Translations under genes and position numbers: made by a program
Assembly: GCA_022866195.1 (NCBI GenBank)
Contig: JALHUF010000424.1
Location: 1-6,749, forward strand
DNA length: 6,749 nucleotides
DNA from: Terriglobia bacterium
GTDB lineage: Bacteria; Acidobacteriota; Terriglobia; UBA7540
Direction of reading: 5' to 3'
Part shown: positions 1 through 4,979 of the stretch, piece after piece
How positions within the stretch are numbered: the stretch's first letter is position 1
Layout of the letters: every line of letters starts with the position of its first letter
Notes under the pieces: model-generated
The model's database searches: none
Seen by the model: the letters and a program-made list of their open reading frames with translations, nothing else
Told to the model about the DNA's origin: nothing

Positions 1-304
1 CTTCCGCGCGGGCGACACCGTGCGCGTCCACGTCAAGATCAAAGAAGGGGACAAGGAACGGATTCAGGTCTTTGAAGGCGCGGTGATCAGCCTGCGCCGC
101 GCCGCGAATCATTCCACGTTCACCGTCCGCAAGATGTCCTTCGGCCACGGCGTGGAGCGGATCTTCCCCTTGCACTCACCCGTGATCGACAAGATCGAAG
201 TCGTCCGCGCGGGCCGCGTGCGCCGCGCCAAGCTCTACTACCTGCGGAAGCTCCGTGGCAAAGCCGCCCGCATCCGCGAAGCCCGCACCGAACAAGAGGC
301 GTAG
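1..304 (+). CDS. rplS: 50S ribosomal protein L19, 5'-truncated by window edge
   Basis: L19 is a large-subunit ribosomal protein located near the interface with the 30S subunit. The reading frame is open from base 2 to the TAG at 302-304 and gives about 100 residues. The first visible residues, [20 protein letters not shown], match the L19 core that normally follows about 18 N-terminal residues, so the true start lies just outside the window; the GTG at 20 is an internal valine. Other family hallmarks are the FEGAVIS strand, the [14 protein letters not shown] segment, FPLHSP, and the basic C-terminal block [15 protein letters not shown]. The short tail ending in EQEA is ordinary. rnhB follows on the same strand after 171 bases, an order seen in many bacteria (trmD-rplS-rnhB). 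Identification is essentially certain. Confidence 0.97.
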   Translation, partial: FRAGDTVRVHVKIKEGDKERIQVFEGAVISLRRAANHSTFTVRKMSFGHGVERIFPLHSPVIDKIEVVRAGRVRRAKLYYLRKLRGKAARIREARTEQEA

Positions 305-353
305 CGCGTGCTCGCGTCTTGGAGGCGCGACCTTTCATTCCCGCCCGGTGCTT

Positions 354-420
354 AGGCCAAAGGCCTCCGCGGTCAGGCGAGCGTGTCCCCGGCGCCAGCC
401 AGGGCAGAACGTTCGACGTT
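354..420 (+). other. rplS-rnhB intergenic hairpins, function unclear
   Basis: The 171-base gap between rplS and rnhB contains two small perfect hairpins. AGGCC at 354-358 pairs with GGCCT at 362-366 around a three-base loop. AACGT at 408-412 pairs with ACGTT at 416-420 around TCG. Neither is followed by a run of T, so neither is a convincing intrinsic terminator. They may be transcript 3'-end structures or chance. No gene is visible in the gap. Confidence 0.2.
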
Positions 421-439
421 TCCGGCTTCTCCACGCAAT

Positions 440-469
440 TTGCGTCTGCGGCGGCACGTGCGCTAAACT
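440..469 (+). promoter_or_regulatory. Possible weak promoter directly in front of rnhB
   Basis: TAAACT at 464-469 matches the -10 consensus at four of six positions. TTGCGT at 440-445 matches the -35 consensus at three of six, with an 18-base spacer. The predicted transcript start falls at or next to the rnhB ATG at 476, which would make the mRNA leaderless. This agrees with the absence of any AGGAG-like ribosome binding site before that ATG. Both boxes are weak, so this is tentative. Confidence 0.25.
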
Positions 470-475
470 CCCGTC

Positions 476-1156
476 ATGCCGCGCGGACGCGCCCCGCTTG
501 AGTTCACCTGCACCCGCCACTTAGAGGCGGCGGCCTTCCGCCAGGGTTGGCGTAGGGTTGCCGGCTGCGACGAGTCCGGTCGCGGCTCGCTGGTGGGGCC
601 GCTCTATGTCGCCGCTGTCATCCTCGACCCGGAAAGAACCATTGGGGGCGTGGACGATTCCAAAAAACTCTCTGCTGCCGAACGCCTCGCACTTGACGTC
701 GAGATCCGCGCGCAAGCGCTGGCTTTCCAGATCGTAGCGATTCCGGCGGACGAGGTGGACGCGCTGAATGTGTACGAGGCATCCCGCGTGGGGATGATCC
801 GCGCGCTGCAAGCCCTCAATCCCGCGCCTGATTTCGTCCTCACGGATGCCATGCCGCTCGCGCGCCGCGGTAAACGTCAAGATTTCCGCATACCGCACCG
901 CGCTATCATCCATGGGGACGCGCGTTCCGTCTCCATCGCCGCGGCTTCGATTCTGGCCAAAGTGGCGCGCGACGCACATCTCGAGGAACTCGATCGGCTC
1001 TACCCGCAATATCAACTCGCGCGCAACAAGGGCTACGGCACCCCCGAGCACCTCGAGGCCCTGGCTCGCTACGGCCCTTGCCCCGAGCATCGCAAGACCT
1101 TTCAGCCAGTAAAAGACTACTTGCTTCCGCTTTTCCCCTTCAGGCAGGCGGTGTAG
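476..1156 (+). CDS. rnhB: Ribonuclease HII
   Basis: RNase HII is a cytoplasmic endonuclease that cuts the RNA strand of RNA-DNA hybrids and nicks 5' of single ribonucleotides misincorporated into DNA, starting ribonucleotide excision repair. The 226-residue protein has the usual family length. The signature GCDESGRG at 30-37 supplies catalytic D32 and E33. DSKKL follows at 61-65. LTDAMP at 122-127 gives the third metal ligand, D124. HGD at 146-148 gives D148, just before the conserved SIAAASILAKVARD helix at 153-166. KGYGT at 185-189 contains Y187, the tyrosine used to recognise the ribonucleotide-DNA junction. All catalytic positions are intact. The ATG at 476 leaves about 30 residues before the first motif, which is normal, and no better start is seen. 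There is no clear Shine-Dalgarno sequence. The gene probably lies downstream of the rplS operon. Confidence 0.97.
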   Translation: MPRGRAPLEFTCTRHLEAAAFRQGWRRVAGCDESGRGSLVGPLYVAAVILDPERTIGGVDDSKKLSAAERLALDVEIRAQALAFQIVAIPADEVDALNVYEASRVGMIRALQALNPAPDFVLTDAMPLARRGKRQDFRIPHRAIIHGDARSVSIAAASILAKVARDAHLEELDRLYPQYQLARNKGYGTPEHLEALARYGPCPEHRKTFQPVKDYLLPLFPFRQAV

Positions 1157-1160
1157 GAGA

Positions 1161-1202
1161 GGGGCCCTGCGCCCCCCCACCGGAGCACCGTAAAGGCGCT
1201 CC
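1161..1202 (+). terminator. Tandem GC-rich hairpins after rnhB, possible terminator without T-tract
   Basis: Five bases after the rnhB stop, GGGGC at 1161-1165 pairs with GCCCC at 1171-1175 around a five-base loop. A second hairpin pairs GGAGCACC at 1182-1189 with GGCGCTCC at 1195-1202 with a single A-C mismatch and a GTAAA loop. No T-run follows either, so these are at best Rho-independent-like pausing or mRNA-end structures. Their position between rnhB and the separate pyrC promoter fits a transcript end. Confidence 0.3.
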
Positions 1203-1241
1203 CCTGCCGACACGGGGACCGACCGCCACACTCCAAAGCGG

Positions 1242-1250
1242 TGCTATACT
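1242..1250 (+). promoter_or_regulatory. Extended -10 promoter for pyrC
   Basis: TGCTATACT at 1242-1250 is a TGn extension followed by TATACT, which matches the sigma-70 -10 consensus at five of six positions. No good -35 box is seen at 16-18 bases upstream, which is tolerated by extended -10 promoters. The predicted start near 1257 gives a leader of about 44 bases. That leader contains the Shine-Dalgarno-like GAGGA at 1286-1290, ten bases before the pyrC ATG. In a region this GC-rich, such an AT-rich hexamer is notable. Confidence 0.5.
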
Positions 1251-1300
1251 CCCTCGAACGGTCGGCCGGGTTGTAAGCCTGCGGCGAGGATGGTTCGCAC

Positions 1301-2581
1301 ATGGCAACGCTGCTCATCAAAGGCGGTCGCGTACTCTCCCCCGAAGACGGCCTCGACGGTGAACTTGACGTCCTGGTCGAAGAGGGTGTGATCCGCGAGA
1401 TTGGTCCGAATCTTACCGCAGCCGCCGACCAGACGCTTGACGCCCGCGGGCAAGTTGTGGTGCCCGGGTTGGTGGATATCCACGTACACCTGCGCGAGCC
1501 TGGGGGCGAGATTTCCGAAACGCTCGAGACAGGGCTACAAGCCGCTGTCGCTGGCGGCTTCACCGCCGTTTGTCCCATGCCCAACACAAAGCCCCTCATC
1601 GACCGCCCGGAGTTGGTGCGGACCACGATCGAGAAAGCCGAGCGGATTGGACTGGCACACGTGTTTCCCATCGCGGCCGTCTCAATGGAAAGCCTGGGGG
1701 AGTCGCTCACAGACATGGCCGCTCTGAAGGCGGCGGGGGCCGTGGGGTTTTCGGACGATGGCCGGCCGGTGAAGACTGCTGGCCTGATGCGACGCGCTAT
1801 GGAGAAGGCACGTGGGATCGGCGCTCCCATCATCGAGCACTGCGAAGACCCCAGCCTGCACCCCGGCGGCGTCGTCAACGAGGGTCCCGTGGCCCAGCGC
1901 TTGAAGCTGCGGGGAATTCCCAATTGCTCCGAGGACGTTTGCCTGGGTCGCGACCTGATTCTGGGGGAGGCTACCGGAGCCCATCTGCACGTGGCGCACC
2001 TCTCAACCGCGCGTGCCGTGGAGATGGTGCGCGCGGCGAAGCGGCGCGGTATCCGCGTCAGTTGCGAGGTGACGCCGCACCACTTCACCCTTACCGACGA
2101 GGCGATGGAAAAGTACGGCACCAATGCCAAAATGAATCCGCCGCTGCGCAGCGCCCAGGACGTCGAGGCGGTCTGTGCTGGGATCGCCGACGGCACCGTG
2201 GATGCTCTGGCTACGGATCATGCGCCGCAGGCGCCCGAGCTTAAGGCCAAGCCTCTCAGCGGTGACTCGCCCTTCGGAGTCATCGGGCTGGAGACCGCAC
2301 TGGCCCTGGCGCTCACCCAACTGGTCCACACAGGCAGGATTTCGCTCGCGCACCTTGTCGTGCTGATGAGTACCAACCCGGCGCGCATCATCGGTCAACC
2401 GCTCGGCCGCCTGCAAGTGGGCGGCGCCGCCGATATCACCGTCTTCGACCCCAACCTCGAGTGGACTTACTGCGCCGCCGAGGGCCGCTCCAAAAGCCGC
2501 AACTCCCCCTTCGACGGCTGGCAACTGAAAGGCGCCGCCACTGCCACCATCGCTGCGGGAAAGATCGTGTACCGGCGGTAG
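1301..2581 (+). CDS. pyrC: Dihydroorotase (class I)
   Basis: This cytoplasmic metalloenzyme reversibly cyclises N-carbamoyl-L-aspartate to dihydroorotate, the third step of de novo pyrimidine synthesis. The 426-residue protein has the class I amidohydrolase layout: a short beta domain, a TIM barrel, and a C-terminal return to the beta domain (about 375-426, including PLGRLQVGGAADITVFD). The metal-site motif DIHVHLREPG gives H61, H63 and substrate-binding R65. PMPNTKP gives N95. D153 lies in GFSDDGRPV, H180 in IIEHCED and H233 in VAHLSTA. EVTPHH follows at 256-261. The catalytic aspartate is D306 in ATDHAP. The usual DHAPH motif reads DHAPQ, with glutamine at 310. With all other ligands present I call it an active PyrC rather than an inactive PyrB-partner paralogue. 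pyrB is not upstream. The start has GAGGA ten bases before the ATG. Confidence 0.96.
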   Translation: MATLLIKGGRVLSPEDGLDGELDVLVEEGVIREIGPNLTAAADQTLDARGQVVVPGLVDIHVHLREPGGEISETLETGLQAAVAGGFTAVCPMPNTKPLIDRPELVRTTIEKAERIGLAHVFPIAAVSMESLGESLTDMAALKAAGAVGFSDDGRPVKTAGLMRRAMEKARGIGAPIIEHCEDPSLHPGGVVNEGPVAQRLKLRGIPNCSEDVCLGRDLILGEATGAHLHVAHLSTARAVEMVRAAKRRGIRVSCEVTPHHFTLTDEAMEKYGTNAKMNPPLRSAQDVEAVCAGIADGTVDALATDHAPQAPELKAKPLSGDSPFGVIGLETALALALTQLVHTGRISLAHLVVLMSTNPARIIGQPLGRLQVGGAADITVFDPNLEWTYCAAEGRSKSRNSPFDGWQLKGAATATIAAGKIVYRR

Positions 2582-2610
2582 GAAAGTCCTCAGCTCTCCC
2601 GCGCCCGGCC

Positions 2611-2629
2611 ATCCCGCGTAGCGGAGGAT
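2611..2629. repeat. Imperfect palindrome after pyrC
   Basis: ATCCCGC at 2611-2617 can pair with GCGGAGGAT at 2621-2629 around GTA, with a two-base bulge. It lies between the pyrC stop and the larger double-hairpin element, and may be part of the same composite intergenic repeat. The support is weak on its own. The rest of the 158-base convergent gap outside these two structures shows no gene. Confidence 0.25.
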
Positions 2630-2652
2630 CCATCTTCAAATCTTGCGGCCCT

Positions 2653-2707
2653 GGAGTGCGGCGGCTCGCCGCCGCTTTGAAAGGCGGGAGCAAGCTCCCG
2701 CAGTCCA
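2653..2707. repeat. REP-like double hairpin between convergent pyrC and pyrE, possible bidirectional terminator
   Basis: Two perfect 8-bp hairpins stand side by side. GCGGCGGC at 2658-2665 pairs with GCCGCCGC at 2668-2675, and GCGGGAGC at 2684-2691 pairs with GCTCCCGC at 2694-2701; each has only two unpaired bases between the arms. Between them is the palindrome CTTTGAAAG (2675-2683). The outer ends GGAGTGCGG (2653-2661) and CCGCAGTCC (2699-2707) are inverted copies with one mismatch, so the whole unit is a near-palindrome. Each hairpin is followed, in the direction of the gene that runs into it, by three T residues (TTTG on +, CTTTC on -). This fits a bidirectional terminator between convergent genes. 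The architecture resembles REP elements, and I recall similar hairpin pairs dispersed in acidobacterial genomes, but only one copy is in this window. Confidence 0.6.
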
Positions 2708-2739
2708 CAGATAATCAGCGTTGAAAAACGAATGTTGCG

Positions 2740-3315
2740 CTACCGCTTCGTGCGGCTGCCGGGTTTGACGGCAGGGAGGCCGGATGTGCAGAGAGGACAA
2801 TCTAAGGGATTGTAGTTCTGCACGGCGAGCGTGACGAGCGCGGTCTTGGGGACGCCCAAGTCAACCGTCCCACCGCTGCGGTCAATGAGCGCGCCCACAC
2901 CCACGACCTTGCCGCCGGCTTGCTCCACGGCGGCCATGGTCTCGCGCGTGGAGCCGCCGGTGGTGATGACATCCTCGACGACCAGCGTCGGTTCGCCGGG
3001 AGCGAGGCTGAATCCGCGGCGGAGCAGCATGACGCCTTCCTGGCGTTCGGTGAAGACCGCGCGCAGACCGAGAGCTCGCGCTACTTCGTGCGAGACGATG
3101 ACTCCGCCGAGCGCCGGCGCAGCCACCACCGTCGCGCCCAGATGGCGCAGTTTCGCCGCCAGCGCGGAACACAATTGCTCGGCGACCCGCGGGTGCTGCA
3201 GGACCAGCGCGCATTGAATGTACCGGTCGCTGTGCAGGCCCGAGGAAAGAATACAGTGCCCTTCAAGCAGGGCGCCGTGCGTACGAAAGATTTCCAGGAT
3301 CTCATCTTCGGTCAT
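2740..3315 (-). CDS. pyrE: Orotate phosphoribosyltransferase
   Basis: PyrE transfers the phosphoribosyl group of PRPP to orotate, making orotidine 5'-monophosphate, the substrate of PyrF encoded upstream in the same unit. The 191-residue type I phosphoribosyltransferase shows the N-terminal hood segment with HCILSSGLHSDRYIQC at 20-35, the APALGGVIV pyrophosphate-loop region at 66-74, the flexible catalytic loop region around TERQEGVMLLRRGF at 89-102, and the PRPP-binding signature VVEDVITTGGST at 112-123 with E114 and D115. The C-terminus carries a CPLC pair and a VKPGSR tail, which I recall from a recognised PyrE subgroup. The ATG lies three bases after the stop of the HicB-like gene. The nearest AAGG is 16 bases from the ATG, too far for an ideal ribosome binding site, so translation is probably coupled to the upstream gene. 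The REP-like hairpins follow its stop. Confidence 0.97.
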   Translation of the reverse strand: MTEDEILEIFRTHGALLEGHCILSSGLHSDRYIQCALVLQHPRVAEQLCSALAAKLRHLGATVVAAPALGGVIVSHEVARALGLRAVFTERQEGVMLLRRGFSLAPGEPTLVVEDVITTGGSTRETMAAVEQAGGKVVGVGALIDRSGGTVDLGVPKTALVTLAVQNYNPLDCPLCTSGLPAVKPGSRTKR

Positions 3316-3318
3316 TTC

Positions 3319-3492
3319 TCAGTCCAGCGCACCTTTCTTCTGGTCCTCCTGTATCAAAGCAATGGCTTCATAAAGGCTTACTCGACACTCCTCGACTGTC
3401 CGCCCTTGTCCGTTCGCCCCTGGAACTTCCGGACAGCATGCGATGTACCACTCGCCGTCTCGCTCAATCACCGCCGTATACTTGTTACTCAC
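3319..3492 (-). CDS. Small HicB-like (UPF0150) protein, orphan, between pyrF and pyrE
   Basis: Translating the - strand between pyrF and pyrE gives a 57-codon gene with a GTG start (3492-3490) and TGA stop (3321-3319). The protein begins with SNKYTAVIERDGEWYIACC, then PEVPGANGQGRTVEECR, then a helix SLYEAIALIQED. This is the pattern of the HicB/UPF0150 domain, a partly degraded RNase H-like fold: an N-terminal strand, a WY-I-A strand, a P-G-A-x-G-Q-G-x-T turn and a helix. HicB proteins usually neutralise the HicA mRNA-cleaving toxin. Here there is no hicA, with only 30 bases to pyrF and three to pyrE, and no C-terminal DNA-binding domain. The product is also about 12 residues shorter at the C-terminus than the orphan relatives I recall. 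An AGGA lies nine bases upstream of the GTG; the adjacent in-frame GTG at 3495 is an alternative start. Function in pyrimidine synthesis is unknown. Confidence 0.8.
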   Translation of the reverse strand: MSNKYTAVIERDGEWYIACCPEVPGANGQGRTVEECRVSLYEAIALIQEDQKKGALD

Positions 3493-3522
3493 CACACGCT
3501 GTCCTGGGCGCCCACGAAAATG

Positions 3523-4254
3523 TTAGGCGGGTCGTAAGGCGTTTTCCATCTCCGCCACGATGGCGTCCGCGGCAGCACCCGGGCCGGGAGCCTCGGTGAT
3601 CGGCCGACCCACCACCAGATAATCGGCTCCGGCCCGGATGGCGCTTCCCGGCGTCGCGATGCGGGCTTGGTCGTCGGTCGCGGCGGAGGCGGGGCGAATG
3701 CCCGGGGTGACGATCGTGAAGCCTGGGCCTAGGGCCTGCCGCAAGGCAGCCACTTCGCGTGGCGAAGCCACGACACCGTCCAAGCCAACCTGCTGCGCCA
3801 GCCGCGCCAGCCGAACCACCGCTTCCTCAGCGCTGCCGGAAATGCCGAGTTCGGTCAAGTCTTCGCCCGCCAAGCTGGTCAGCACCGTGACGGCCAGCAC
3901 CAGCGGCCGCAATCCAGCGCCGCGGCCTGCCGAGCCTTCGTGCGCGCCCGCGAGTGCTGCCTCCATCATCTTGCGCCCGCCGGAGGCGTGGACGTTGAAC
4001 ATCTGGACGCCAAGTTGCGCGGCTTGGCGCGCTGCGGCCCGCACGGTGTTCGGGATGTCGTGCAGTTTCAAGTCGAGGAAAACCTTTTCCCCGACGGCCA
4101 CCAGGAAGCGGACGAGCACGGGTCCTTCCGCCGTGAAGTTTTCCAGACCCACCTTGAACATTCCCACGCGCCCGCGCAATTGCTCGGCCATGCGCAGCCC
4201 CGCCTCGGCGCTCGGCAAGTCCAAGGCCACAATCAGTTTGTCTCGTGCCGACAT
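3523..4254 (-). CDS. pyrF: Orotidine 5'-phosphate decarboxylase
   Basis: PyrF decarboxylates OMP to UMP, the last step of de novo UMP synthesis, and works as a cytoplasmic dimer. The 243-residue TIM-barrel protein has normal length for the bacterial group 1 family. IVALDLP at 8-14 gives D12, and FKVGLE at 33-38 gives K34. The catalytic signature LDLKLHDIPNTV at 60-71 supplies the charged network D61, K63 and D66. VTVLTS at 122-127 and TPGIRP at 183-188 follow. VVGRPIT at 214-220 contains phosphate-binding R217. The ATG is preceded by AGGAG only two bases away and by GAGGG slightly further upstream, so initiation is plausible though tightly spaced. It is the first gene of a likely pyrF - HicB-like - pyrE unit, with 30 bases to the next start and a promoter-like box in the preceding gap. 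Confidence 0.98.
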   Translation of the reverse strand: MSARDKLIVALDLPSAEAGLRMAEQLRGRVGMFKVGLENFTAEGPVLVRFLVAVGEKVFLDLKLHDIPNTVRAAARQAAQLGVQMFNVHASGGRKMMEAALAGAHEGSAGRGAGLRPLVLAVTVLTSLAGEDLTELGISGSAEEAVVRLARLAQQVGLDGVVASPREVAALRQALGPGFTIVTPGIRPASAATDDQARIATPGSAIRAGADYLVVGRPITEAPGPGAAADAIVAEMENALRPA

Positions 4255-4335
4255 CGCTCCTGCCCTCGTGCCGCGTTCAGCCTGCCACCGCGCATGGGTA
4301 GCACAACCCTACTCCTTCACCTGCGCAGACGCGCC

Positions 4336-4341
4336 ATTGTA
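4336..4341 (-). promoter_or_regulatory. Candidate -10 box for the pyrF unit
   Basis: On the - strand the sequence reads TACAAT (five of six to the -10 consensus). TTCAAC stands 17 bases upstream as a poor -35, with three of six matches. The predicted start near 4329 gives a leader of about 75 bases before the pyrF ATG. In that leader GGGT and ACCC segments (around 4295-4312) could form a short hairpin. The 143-base gap after the upstream unknown gene is the largest on this strand, which also argues for an independent promoter. Confidence 0.4.
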
Positions 4342-4397
4342 GTGGAAGGTGGTAGAAAGTTGAATGGGAAAGTCACGCGGTCGGAGAAAAGGGTTTG

Positions 4398-4979
4398 TTA
4401 AGCCGGGCGCGGCGTTCGGCGCTGGCCATGGTGGTCTGAGAACAGCCGCTGGAATTCTTCCGACTGTTTGCGCAGCTCCAGCCAATCGAAGAATAGATCG
4501 GAGGTCTCCAGCCAGACTCTGAACCAGTTAGCGACTTCTTGTTTTTCACGCCTTTTCTCAGGGCTCACGCGGGAATTCACCGCCAGGCTCTCCGCTCGCT
4601 GTCTCCCTTTAAGGACCAGCGAGCGAACCAAGACAGTCCCCACACGGTCCGAAGCGTCCCGGTACTCACGATAGATCGCGTCCAGCTTCTGGAGAGACGC
4701 TTCCGCGCTTTCCAGGTCATGAAACTGAAGCGCACCCGCGAGCCGGGTCGCGTAAGGCTCCTCCATCAGAGGATCGACGTAGCGGTCGTCGTAGTCGACG
4801 CGCACGCCCGCCTGCCGGAGCACGTTGGCGATATAGGAAGGGGAGGTCCGGTCGTCAGCTCCCAGACGGCGACGGAGCTCAGCTTGGAGGGCGCGAATCT
4901 CGCGCTCCCCGGCGCGTTCCAGGCCCCGTGCCTGGCACAGGCCGAGGACGAGTCGCTTTTTGCTGTTTGCTTTCGGCAC
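4398..4979 (-). CDS. Uncharacterised helical protein downstream of mltG
   Basis: I do not recognise a named family. From a GTG at 4979 the frame gives 193 residues, rich in E, R, L and A, and probably all-helical. It has no signal peptide, membrane segment or metal-binding motif. The segment from KKRLVLGLCQARGLERA through the helix IRALQAELRRRLG and TSPSYIANVLRQAGVRVDYDD looks like folded protein, possibly a small N-terminal helical or DNA-binding-like module. A long helical region follows (about residues 70-180), with the aromatic-rich stretch NWFRVWLETSDLFFDWLEL near the end. The start is uncertain: the frame stays open to a TTG at 5168 with an ATG at 5153, which would overlap mltG by up to 290 bases. 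Neither has a Shine-Dalgarno sequence, and the extra N-terminus looks like out-of-frame mltG. With the GTG the overlap is 101 bases. Similar proteins seem familiar from Acidobacteriota, without known function. Confidence 0.7.
   Translation of the reverse strand: MPKANSKKRLVLGLCQARGLERAGEREIRALQAELRRRLGADDRTSPSYIANVLRQAGVRVDYDDRYVDPLMEEPYATRLAGALQFHDLESAEASLQKLDAIYREYRDASDRVGTVLVRSLVLKGRQRAESLAVNSRVSPEKRREKQEVANWFRVWLETSDLFFDWLELRKQSEEFQRLFSDHHGQRRTPRPA

Noticed and set aside
521..1231. 236-codon - strand frame opposite rnhB
   Set aside because: Antisense shadow of an intact RNase HII with all catalytic residues; no motif of its own.
1157..1300. Pyrimidine-responsive attenuator or riboswitch in the pyrC leader
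   Set aside because: The predicted leader is only about 44 bases, with no strong alternative hairpins, no leader peptide and no recognisable PyrR-type site.
1117..2196. Long open frame of 359 codons on the - strand opposite pyrC
   Set aside because: It lies antisense to a clearly conserved dihydroorotase. Its serine-, arginine- and proline-rich composition is typical of the complement of GC-rich coding DNA, and it shows no family motif.
2723..2755. Intrinsic terminator right after pyrE (CCGC/GCGG stem and a later T5 run on the - strand)
   Set aside because: The stem is only four base pairs and the T-run is about 15 bases away, so the geometry does not fit. The REP-like hairpins further on are better candidates.
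3319..3492. Complete HicAB toxin-antitoxin module
   Set aside because: Only the HicB-like half is present. The gaps to pyrF and pyrE are 30 and three bases, too small for a HicA gene on either side.
2920..3537. 205-codon + strand frame opposite pyrE and the HicB-like gene
   Set aside because: It covers the antisense of two recognisable genes, has no motifs, and begins inside pyrE. The - strand frames carry the family signatures.
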